From NCBI RefSeq assembly GCF_000421585.1, contig NZ_ATXH01000004.1, forward strand, positions 1 through 55,925: a DNA stretch of 55,925 bases, given 5' to 3'. This DNA is from Thermodesulfatator atlanticus DSM 21156 (GTDB lineage Bacteria; Desulfobacterota; Thermodesulfobacteria; Thermodesulfobacteriales; Thermodesulfatatoraceae). The notes under the pieces were generated by a model, which saw only the letters and a list, made by a program, of their open reading frames with translations, did not search any database and was not told the DNA's origin. Made by a program: the position numbers and the translations under genes. The stretch's first letter is position 1. Each line of letters opens with the position of its first letter. Positions 15,302 through 23,317 of the stretch are shown here, one piece after another.

Positions 15302-17475
15302 CTAAAAATGTTCCCAGTATTAGCGAGGGGAAATTGATCCGAGCTATCATTTTAGGCTTATTTTTCTTGGTCTTTGTTAGTCGCGTCATATGGGCAGGGC
15401 AAATCCCTGGCGACTCTCCTAAGTCCTCCAAAGATACGTTTAACGAACAGATCAAACTTTTTTTTTCGGATCAAAAATTCCTCTCAGACAAAGATTTTCA
15501 GACAACCCTTGCCAAAGCAGCTGGAGAACTGGAAGCCTTTCTAAAGGAAGCCACGGAAAAGGCCTTAGAGTTTGGCCTGAATATCGACGAAGTCCCGTCT
15601 ACTTTTATTGTTTTTGACCGTCAGAGCATTGAACGTACTGGAGCTACCACCATTGCTGAGCTTTTACGCTTTGTCCCTGGCCTTGAGGTTATCAGAGAAA
15701 ACAACGGCACGTTTCACTTAATTGTAAGGGGAAATTATTCTGACAGACGCGTGCTTATTCTGTGGGACGGGCAACCCTTAAATGTCCTTCTCACCAGGCG
15801 GGCCTTAAATTTCATTGGTGCCATGCCGGTAGATATCCTGGAAAGGATAGAAATATCCCTTGGCCCATCCTCTGCGGTTTACGGCTCCTATGCCATGGGC
15901 GGTGTGATAAATCTCATCCCCCGCAAGTGGGCAAACGGTGGCGAAGTCGGCGGTGCCATAGGAAGCTTTGATTCTCGTAGAGGCTTTGCTTCAGGTGGCT
16001 TGGTAAAAGGAGACTGGGATATCCAATTCAGTGTAGGGGCAAGTAATTCTGACGGAGATTCTTTTAAGGTTAGAGATGTCCTGGGGATCCCTGGCGAAGT
16101 CAACACCGGTCAGGAAACAAACTGGCAAGAACTAAGACTCAAACATAAAGACTTGGGGTTCAAATTTTTCAGGATTTTCGTTGACCTTTCCCGTTATTAC
16201 GGCATAACAGACCGTCTGCCTCGCACAGAAGCCCCCAGGGGCCAACTAGAACAAGTGGGAGGGCAGTTCACTTATGACTTTGAGCTCCCTTTCCAGACAG
16301 ATGCCCATCTTTATCTTAATTGGCGGCAAAATTTTTTAGACTATGGAAAATATTACGTTTTTCATCCTGCTCCCCCTGAAACACTACCTGCATTTGACCA
16401 GCCAACAGTGGCCACTGAGAAAGTACGTCTGCGCGAAACAATATGGGGCATAAGATTTCACCGGCATTTTGGCAATCATTGCCTTTTTTGGGGGGCAGAA
16501 ACCTTAGAAAACGCCATCCGCTCGGTATCATTTTATGCCAACAGGACTCTACCAGAATTAGACCCTCTTTCTGGATTAACCCGCTTAAAAGACCCCTGGC
16601 CTAAAGAAGACGAAGAAATGTGGGCCATATTTTTGCAGGACCAGTGGCAAATTTCCCAAAAAAATGAACTTAATTTCGGGCTTCGGTATGACAAATACAG
16701 TGGCTTCTCTGGCCAGCTAAGCCCTCGTATTGTCTGGATACACCGCTTAAGCCCCAAGTTTGCCACTAAGCTCATTTACGGACGCGGCTTTCGCGTGCCA
16801 GACCTCAATTCACTTTATAACAACCACAAACCTCTAGTTTCAGGAAACCCTGACCTCAAACCTGAAAAGTTAGATTCAATCGAGAGTGTTTTTATCTGGA
16901 AACCTGATCACCGACAAAGGCTCAGTTTAAGCATGTATCACATGTGGTTAAAAGATGTCCTTGGACGCAGAGCCCCTTCTAATTTGCCAGGATGGCACTT
17001 TCGCCAGGGCGGAGATGAACGCGTTAGCGGTGGAGAAATTTCTTACCGTTACCGGGGACTCAACTGGGATATCTATCTTTATGCCAGCTACCAATGGGGA
17101 GAAAACGAATTTGACGAACCGAGACCATACGTAGCCAATGTCCTGGGTGGAGGTTTTATCTCCTATTCTTTTGGCAACATTCCTTTAGAAGTAAACTTAG
17201 GCGTAAATTACGTGGGCTCACGTTGGCGAGAAAAATATAATCCGACTAATATTGACTCTAACAGCTACATAGCAGACCCTCGCCCAAAACTAAAAGGGTA
17301 TACTAACGTAAATCTAAAACTCATCTATGATATAACAAAACGTGCCAAATTATGGCTTGGCATTACCAATCTTTTTAATGACAATATTAGGTATCCGTCT
17401 AATTACGGAGCTATTCCTGATGATTACCGAGAAAACGGACGATACGCAGAAGTGGGATTAAGGATACGTTTTTAG
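15295..17475 (+). CDS. TonB-dependent outer membrane receptor
   Basis: A 726-residue protein. The hydrophobic stretch IIRAIILGLF-type segment at about residues 15-33 ending VIWAG is a signal peptide. After a ~70-residue spacer the plug domain (about 95-205) shows DRQSIERTGATTIAELLRFVP, RVLILWDGQPLN and ERIEISLGPSSAVYGSYAMGG. The rest is a beta-barrel of alternating strands ending in phenylalanine (GLRIRF), the BAM signal. Ligand unknown; no TonB, ExbB or ExbD gene is in the window. The ATG lies inside repeat R2, so a start a little downstream (TTG at 15334, just before the signal peptide) is possible. It heads a cassette with a YfiR-like protein and a kinase. Confidence 0.9.
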   Translation: MSAKNVPSISEGKLIRAIILGLFFLVFVSRVIWAGQIPGDSPKSSKDTFNEQIKLFFSDQKFLSDKDFQTTLAKAAGELEAFLKEATEKALEFGLNIDEVPSTFIVFDRQSIERTGATTIAELLRFVPGLEVIRENNGTFHLIVRGNYSDRRVLILWDGQPLNVLLTRRALNFIGAMPVDILERIEISLGPSSAVYGSYAMGGVINLIPRKWANGGEVGGAIGSFDSRRGFASGGLVKGDWDIQFSVGASNSDGDSFKVRDVLGIPGEVNTGQETNWQELRLKHKDLGFKFFRIFVDLSRYYGITDRLPRTEAPRGQLEQVGGQFTYDFELPFQTDAHLYLNWRQNFLDYGKYYVFHPAPPETLPAFDQPTVATEKVRLRETIWGIRFHRHFGNHCLFWGAETLENAIRSVSFYANRTLPELDPLSGLTRLKDPWPKEDEEMWAIFLQDQWQISQKNELNFGLRYDKYSGFSGQLSPRIVWIHRLSPKFATKLIYGRGFRVPDLNSLYNNHKPLVSGNPDLKPEKLDSIESVFIWKPDHRQRLSLSMYHMWLKDVLGRRAPSNLPGWHFRQGGDERVSGGEISYRYRGLNWDIYLYASYQWGENEFDEPRPYVANVLGGGFISYSFGNIPLEVNLGVNYVGSRWREKYNPTNIDSNSYIADPRPKLKGYTNVNLKLIYDITKRAKLWLGITNLFNDNIRYPSNYGAIPDDYRENGRYAEVGLRIRF

Positions 17476-17490
17476 CTAAAGGCTAAAAAA

Positions 17491-18078
17491 GTGGGCGGGC
17501 GAAAATATAGTTTAATCATAATTATCTTTTTTTTAGGCGTAAAAGTCGCCTTAGCAAGCACTCTTATAACCATCGAATCCCAAAAGGCGTATTTAACCCT
17601 TTCTCTTTTAAAACGCTTTGTAAGACTGGAAGAAAACCTCAAAAACAAGAAAAAAATAAAAATATTAGTACTTGTTCCGGAAATTAAAAGTGCTTTTCAA
17701 GACCAAAATATTGTAAATGATACGGTAAGATCTTTTTTTGAAAAAAATAAAGATATTTTCGAGCCAGTCTATGTCAACAACAAAAAAGAAGTTCAGAAGA
17801 TGATTAATAATAAAAAATTCGACATCTTTTATATTGCCGGATTAATAGAAGGTATTTCTGAACTAATCACTCTCGCCACCAATAAAAAAATATTCACTGT
17901 ATCACATCTTCCAGAACTAGTCTCAGAAGGCGTTGCTCTTTCTCTTGATCTTGAAAGGAGAAATGCTTGCATTATAGCTAACTATAATACCTGGCAAAAA
18001 ATTGGCATAAAAATACCTGCAAAAATTCTAAACAAAATAACATTCATCGACTATTCAAATGCCAAATATAACTCGTAA
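17491..18078 (+). CDS. Periplasmic YfiR-like (DUF4154) protein
   Basis: A 195-residue protein starting at GTG with an N-terminal signal peptide (SLIIIIFFLGVKVALAS). The C-terminal half follows the YfiR pattern: FDIFYIA, then TVSHLPELVSEGVALSLDL, and near the end a G-I-K-I-P-A-K-I-L segment that matches the usual GLxISSKLL. YfiR-family proteins are periplasmic regulators that bind an inner-membrane signalling enzyme. It overlaps the kinase gene by 20 nt and follows the receptor by 15 bp. The gene is strikingly AT-rich (13 G/C in the 60 bases from 17641). Confidence 0.6.
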   Translation: MGGRKYSLIIIIFFLGVKVALASTLITIESQKAYLTLSLLKRFVRLEENLKNKKKIKILVLVPEIKSAFQDQNIVNDTVRSFFEKNKDIFEPVYVNNKKEVQKMINNKKFDIFYIAGLIEGISELITLATNKKIFTVSHLPELVSEGVALSLDLERRNACIIANYNTWQKIGIKIPAKILNKITFIDYSNAKYNS

Positions 18079-19936
18079 TTATTCCCTATTTTCACTCAAA
18101 CTACTTTTCATTATAGCAGTATTAATTTCACTAACTATCGCCTTAACTTCAACAATTTGGGGGACATATGTTTTACGAAAACAGCTCCTTGAAGAAAGAA
18201 AAACAACTATAGAATTATTACTAAAACATACATCTCAAGTACTTACACCGCAACTAAAATACAAAGTAGAAAAAGAAATAAAAAGAGTTTTAGAGGATCT
18301 ACTGCAGTTCGATTTTATAAATGGTGCCAGAGTCACATGGCAAGAACCCCGTTTTTATAAAGATCTTAGAGAAATAGACAAAATCCTTGGTAAAAAAAAT
18401 CAAAAGAAAAACCCAAAACTTGAAATTTTTGTAGGAAAGATGAAGGGAAAGATAATTTCCTATAATTTTGGCAAAAAAGAAGGTATCAATGCTAAAATAG
18501 AAGTTGCAATAGACGATACAATTCACGAAGCTATTGTTAAAAAAGCCTTAATAAATTTTACTATAGTCAGCTTAACATTAGCAATTATTTTGTGTCTCCT
18601 ACTGTACCTCTACTACTACTTTGTTACTATCCCTATTCTTAACCTCGCAAGACATATAAAGCGCATAAGAGAAGAAAAAACATTAACACCATTTACAAAG
18701 AAAATCAAAGGTCCAAAAGAAATAGAAGATCTTTTAGAAGCATTCAATGAACTGGTAGAAAGCGTTAACAAATACAGAGAAAGTCTGGAAAAAGCCATCA
18801 AGCAGTGGAAAGAAGAAGCACGTAGGGCAGAAAATGCAAGCCAAGCCAAAACTAAATTTTTAGCCAATGTTTCACATGAAATCAGAACTCCTATGAGTGC
18901 AGCTTTGGGAATGGTAGAGCTACTAAAAGAAGCAGATCTCCCCGAGAAAGAACAGAAAAAACTGCTACACTTAGAAACAGCCCTTAAAAGTCTCAAAGAA
19001 CTTATAGATGAAACTCTTAATTTTGCAAAACTAGAAGCAGGAAAAGAAGAACTCCACGAAGAAGTTTTTAACTTAAAAGAATTTTGCGAAGAATGTATCC
19101 AAATATTTTCCCAAGAATTGGTCCAAAAGGGCATTCAAATGGAATTAAACTTTTCCGAAAATTTGCCTCAGATAGTTAAAGGAGATCGCACTAAAATACG
19201 TCAGATCCTGATAAACCTTTTAAGTAATGCGATCAAGTTTACAGATAAAGGCAAAATTTCTCTTACAGTAGAAAAAATTCGAGAAGGAGAAAACTTTTTC
19301 TTTATTCGCTTTTGTGTAAAAGACACCGGCAAAGGCATTGCTCCGGAAAATCTAGAACGAATCTTTACCCCTTATGAACGTTTGGAAGAGACCTTTGACC
19401 GTCCCTATCTTGGGACAGGCCTTGGCTTAGCTATATCTGAACGACTGGCCAAATTGCTGGGAGGAAAACTCTGGGCTGAAAGCAAGGGACTGGGCAAAGG
19501 AGCTACCTTTTGCCTGGAAGTTCCGTTGAAAAAAGCTGCCTCTGATGAAAAAAGTATCATAGCCCCACCCAAAAAACTAAAAGGCCATGTGCTTCTTGCA
19601 GAGGATAACCCTGTTAATCAACTCTACCTCAAAAAAACTCTTCAAAAATTGGGGCTCGAAGTAAAAGTGGCTTCTGACGGTCTTGAAGCTTTGGAAATGG
19701 CTGAAAAACACGAATTCGATCTTTTAATTCTTGATATTTTAATGCCAGGGATTGATGGCCTAGAAGTGGCTAAAAAATTGCGCGAAAAAGGATTTGATAA
19801 ACCTATCATCGCTTTGACTGCCCACGTAGTGGCTGAAATTGAAAGAAAGGCCCAAAGAGCCGGCTTTAATGACTTCCTTGAAAAGCCTATCACTCGCAAA
19901 GAACTTTCCCTAAAACTTGCCAAATGGCTTAGTTAA
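18059..19936 (+). CDS. Hybrid sensor histidine kinase with C-terminal receiver domain
   Basis: A 625-residue inner-membrane kinase. TM1 (about 10-33), a ~125-residue periplasmic sensor region, TM2 (about 162-187), then HAMP and coiled coil. HisKA carries the phosphoacceptor H273 in FLANVSHEIRTPM. HATPase_c has the N box INLLSNAIKF and G box VKDTGKGIAPE. The receiver (about 505-623) has ED in LLAEDNPVNQ, phosphoacceptor D559 in LLILDILMPG and lysine in LEKPI. There is no output domain, so phosphate must pass to an unlinked Hpt or regulator. The 5' part is AT-rich (18 of 60 at 18061), whereas the receiver part is near the local norm (27 of 60 at 19561). Confidence 0.92.
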   Translation: MPNITRNYSLFSLKLLFIIAVLISLTIALTSTIWGTYVLRKQLLEERKTTIELLLKHTSQVLTPQLKYKVEKEIKRVLEDLLQFDFINGARVTWQEPRFYKDLREIDKILGKKNQKKNPKLEIFVGKMKGKIISYNFGKKEGINAKIEVAIDDTIHEAIVKKALINFTIVSLTLAIILCLLLYLYYYFVTIPILNLARHIKRIREEKTLTPFTKKIKGPKEIEDLLEAFNELVESVNKYRESLEKAIKQWKEEARRAENASQAKTKFLANVSHEIRTPMSAALGMVELLKEADLPEKEQKKLLHLETALKSLKELIDETLNFAKLEAGKEELHEEVFNLKEFCEECIQIFSQELVQKGIQMELNFSENLPQIVKGDRTKIRQILINLLSNAIKFTDKGKISLTVEKIREGENFFFIRFCVKDTGKGIAPENLERIFTPYERLEETFDRPYLGTGLGLAISERLAKLLGGKLWAESKGLGKGATFCLEVPLKKAASDEKSIIAPPKKLKGHVLLAEDNPVNQLYLKKTLQKLGLEVKVASDGLEALEMAEKHEFDLLILDILMPGIDGLEVAKKLREKGFDKPIIALTAHVVAEIERKAQRAGFNDFLEKPITRKELSLKLAKWLS

Positions 19937-20003
19937 CCCTTGCCAGTTTTGCGGAACGTTTCTACTATGCGAAACAAATTAAAAATCCAAAAGAGGTGCA
20001 AAA

Positions 20004-22853
20004 ATGGGCGAAAAAGCTGACTGGAAAAACACCTTGAATTTGCCTAAGACCGATTTTCCCATGAAGGCCAACCTTGCCAAAAGAGAACCTGAATTCCTCA
20101 AAAGATGGGAAGAAATGGGGCTTTATCAGCAAAAGCTCAAAGCCCGTAAAGGGGCACCTCTTTTCATATTGCATGACGGCCCTCCGTATGCCAATGGCCA
20201 TATTCACATGGGTACCGCGTTGAATAAAGTGCTTAAAGATTTCATCGTAAAATCAAAGCACATGGCAGGCTTCAACGCCCCCTACGTGCCAGGATGGGAT
20301 TGTCACGGACTTCCCATTGAACTTAACGTGGAAAAAGAACTAAAAGTCAAAAGAGGCGAACTTCCCAAACTTACCATTCGTCAGCACTGCCGCGAATACG
20401 CCAAACGTTGGATTGATATTCAGCGCAGTGAATTTAAACGCCTGGGTGTAATCGGTGACTGGGAAAATCCTTACCTCACCATGAACTTTGCCTATGAGGC
20501 TACCATAGCCCGGGAATTCGTAAATTTTTTGTCCCAGGGTTCAGTCTATCGTCGTAAAAAACCTGTTTTTTGGTGCCCGCACTGTGTTACCGCCTTAGCA
20601 GAAGCCGAAGTAGAATACGAAATGCACCGTTCACCATCTATTTACGTAAAATTTCCATTAGAAGAAGACGCCCTTTTCGCCTTGCCGGAAGAACTGCGCA
20701 ATAAAAAAGTTTCCGTAGTCATCTGGACCACTACCCCCTGGACGCTTCCAGCAAACCTCGCCGTAGCTTTTAACCCTGAGTTCTCTTATGTAGCCGTGGA
20801 GTTAAACGACGAAATTCTTATTTTGGCAGAAGGAAGGCTTTCTGCCCTTGCGGCGGAGCTTGGCCTTGAAAAAGTCCCTCCTATTATCGCTCGCATTGAG
20901 GCTCAAAGCCTTGAGAAGAAGCACCTTAAACATCCCTTTTTGCCCCGTAAATCACTGATCGTTCTTGCGGATTACGTGACCCTTGATGCAGGAACTGGCT
21001 GTGTACACACAGCCCCAGGCCACGGTGAAGAAGACTATGAAACCGGGCTAAAATACGGCCTTGATATCTATGCCCCTGTTGACCCAGAGGGATTTTTTGA
21101 CAAAGACCTCCCTGAAATTGGCGGAGAACATATTTTCAAAGCTAACGCAAAAATAATTGAAATCCTGAAACGCGAGGAAAAACTTCTTTATTCATCCGAA
21201 ATAGAACATAGCTATCCCCATTGTTGGCGTTGTAAAAAACCTGTTATCTTCCGAGCTACCGAACAATGGTTCATCTCCATGGAAGCAAACAATCTGCGCC
21301 AAAAGGCCCTTGAATGGATAGACAAGGTGCGCTGGATTCCCCACTGGGGGCGTGAGCGCATAAGAAACATGGTAGAAAAGCGGCCTGACTGGTGTCTTTC
21401 ACGTCAGCGGTCCTGGGGTGTGCCCCTTACGGTTTTTATTTGCACGTCTTGTGGAGAAATTCTGCGTGACAAAAAATATTACGAAAAAGTCCTTGAGCTT
21501 TTTGAAGAATACGGTGCGGACATCTGGTTTGAAAAGGACACTTCAGAGCTACTCCCTGAGGACACCGTTTGTCCGAAATGTGGCGGAAAAGAGTTTCGCA
21601 AGGAAGAAGACATATTAGACGTCTGGTTTGACTCGGGAGTTTCCTTTGCCGCGGTGTTGGAAAAACGCGAAGAACTAAAGTTTCCTGCCGAGCTTTACCT
21701 TGAAGGCTCAGACCAGCATCGAGGCTGGTTTCAAAGCTCTTTGCTCTGTGCGGTTGGAACTCGCGGACGTGCCCCTTACGAAGCAGTGCTCACCCATGGT
21801 TTCGTGGTGGATGGCCAGGGGCGTAAGATGTCAAAATCCCTCGGAAATGTCATTCCACCAGAAAAAATCATCAAGCGTTACGGTGCAGAAATTCTAAGGC
21901 TTTGGGTGGCTGCAGAAGACTATCGCGATGATATTAGGCTTTCTGACGAAATACTTGCCAGGCTAACAGAAGCCTACCGAAAAATCCGCAACACCTGCCG
22001 TTTTATGCTGGGCAACCTTTTTGATTTTGACCCAGAAAAAGATAAAGTCCCCATAGAGGAACTTCCGGAATTTGAACGTTTTATGCTTTACCGACTCTCA
22101 CGCCTGATTAAACGCGCCCGCAAAGCTTACGATGACTTTGACTTTCACATTATCTCCCATGGCATCCATCAGTTTTGTGCGGTAGATCTCTCGGCGCTTT
22201 TTATTGACATAAGCAGGGACACCCTTTATTGCGAAAGCCCTAACTCACCTGCAAGACGCGCGGCCCAAACCGTACTTTACGAAGCACTCACTGCCATCAC
22301 ACGCCTTATGGCCCCTATTCTTTCTTTCACGGCGGATGAAATCTGGCAATATATCCCCGGCCCCAAAGACGCCGAAAGTGTCCACTTATCCCATTTTCCA
22401 GAGCCCGTCTTAGTGGAAGCCGAGGAAGCCTTTCTCACAAAATGGGATAAGCTCATGGAAATTCGCAGCGAAATCACCAAGGCCCTTGAGATTGCCCGTA
22501 AAGAGCATAAAATCATTGGCAACTCCCTGGAAGCCGAAGTAACAGTCGCTACCGATAACCAAGAGCTTGCCCAATTTTTAAAAGAAAACCAGGACACTTT
22601 GACCTATCTGGCTATCGTGTCCCAGTTTGCTGTTGCTGACACCGTAAAAGGGCAAGGAGACGAAGTAGTTTATCAAAGCGAAGAGATGCCGCTTAAAGTG
22701 CTTGTGCGTCATGCCAGCGGAGAAAAATGTGAACGTTGCTGGAAATGGAGTGAAACCGTAGGAAAAAATGAAAGTCAGCTCAAGGTTTGTGAACGCTGCT
22801 ATCAGGTGCTTGAAAAATCATGGAAAGAATTTCTAGCAAGTATTTCTTCATAG
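20004..22853 (+). CDS. ileS: Isoleucyl-tRNA synthetase
   Basis: A 949-residue class I synthetase. The HIGH motif is GHIHMG in PPYANGHIHMGTALNK (about residue 66) and the KMSKS motif is GRKMSKSLGN (about residue 607). WDCHGLPIE and the CP1 editing region (WTTTPWTLPANLAVA, HTAPGHG) are complete. The C-terminal zinc site is CERCW with CERCY. The long bacterial form without T-box leader: I found no T-box features in the 67-bp gap upstream. It overlaps lspA by 34 nt. Confidence 0.97.
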   Translation: MGEKADWKNTLNLPKTDFPMKANLAKREPEFLKRWEEMGLYQQKLKARKGAPLFILHDGPPYANGHIHMGTALNKVLKDFIVKSKHMAGFNAPYVPGWDCHGLPIELNVEKELKVKRGELPKLTIRQHCREYAKRWIDIQRSEFKRLGVIGDWENPYLTMNFAYEATIAREFVNFLSQGSVYRRKKPVFWCPHCVTALAEAEVEYEMHRSPSIYVKFPLEEDALFALPEELRNKKVSVVIWTTTPWTLPANLAVAFNPEFSYVAVELNDEILILAEGRLSALAAELGLEKVPPIIARIEAQSLEKKHLKHPFLPRKSLIVLADYVTLDAGTGCVHTAPGHGEEDYETGLKYGLDIYAPVDPEGFFDKDLPEIGGEHIFKANAKIIEILKREEKLLYSSEIEHSYPHCWRCKKPVIFRATEQWFISMEANNLRQKALEWIDKVRWIPHWGRERIRNMVEKRPDWCLSRQRSWGVPLTVFICTSCGEILRDKKYYEKVLELFEEYGADIWFEKDTSELLPEDTVCPKCGGKEFRKEEDILDVWFDSGVSFAAVLEKREELKFPAELYLEGSDQHRGWFQSSLLCAVGTRGRAPYEAVLTHGFVVDGQGRKMSKSLGNVIPPEKIIKRYGAEILRLWVAAEDYRDDIRLSDEILARLTEAYRKIRNTCRFMLGNLFDFDPEKDKVPIEELPEFERFMLYRLSRLIKRARKAYDDFDFHIISHGIHQFCAVDLSALFIDISRDTLYCESPNSPARRAAQTVLYEALTAITRLMAPILSFTADEIWQYIPGPKDAESVHLSHFPEPVLVEAEEAFLTKWDKLMEIRSEITKALEIARKEHKIIGNSLEAEVTVATDNQELAQFLKENQDTLTYLAIVSQFAVADTVKGQGDEVVYQSEEMPLKVLVRHASGEKCERCWKWSETVGKNESQLKVCERCYQVLEKSWKEFLASISS

Positions 22854-23287
22854 CAGCGCTTGCCGTCCTGGTAATTGACCAGGTAAGCAAGTTTTTTATG
22901 CAAGCTATACTAGCCCCGGGCGAGGTAAAGCCCATTGTCCCGGGGTTTTCTAACATGGTTTACGTGTGGAACCCTGGTATTGCCTTTGGTTTTTTTGGAA
23001 AACATCCCTCATGGGCCAAGTACCTGCTCATGGGCATAAATCTCTTCGCAGCTTTTGGGCTTTACATACTCTCGCACAAGGGCTCGAAAGCTAAGCAAAT
23101 CTTTTGCGGGCTTATTGCCGGAGGCGCCCTAGGCAATCTGATAGACAGGGTCTTTCATGGAATGGTGTTTGATTTTCTGGATTTTTACCTTGGCCCTTAC
23201 CATTGGCCTGCTTTTAACCTTGCTGATGCCGCTATCTCCATTGGGGTTTGCGGCCTAATCTTCCTCACGATGAAAGAAGATTTTTAA
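22820..23287 (+). CDS. lspA: Lipoprotein signal peptidase (signal peptidase II)
   Basis: A 155-residue, four-TM inner-membrane aspartyl protease that cleaves prolipoprotein signal peptides. VIDQVSKFF near the N-terminus, GGALGNLIDRV with one catalytic aspartate and FNLADAAISIG with the other are all present. The ileS-lspA order, here overlapping by 34 nt, is common in Gram-negatives. Substrates visible in this window include the lipoproteins at 32438 and probably LptC at 54149. Confidence 0.96.
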   Translation: MERISSKYFFIAALAVLVIDQVSKFFMQAILAPGEVKPIVPGFSNMVYVWNPGIAFGFFGKHPSWAKYLLMGINLFAAFGLYILSHKGSKAKQIFCGLIAGGALGNLIDRVFHGMVFDFLDFYLGPYHWPAFNLADAAISIGVCGLIFLTMKEDF

Positions 23288-23317
23288 CCTTTTTCCTTTT
23301 TTTTCGATGAAGATAAT

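Noticed and set aside
19937-20003. T-box leader for ileS
   Set aside because: The gap is only 67 bp and has no T-box motif or terminator/antiterminator.
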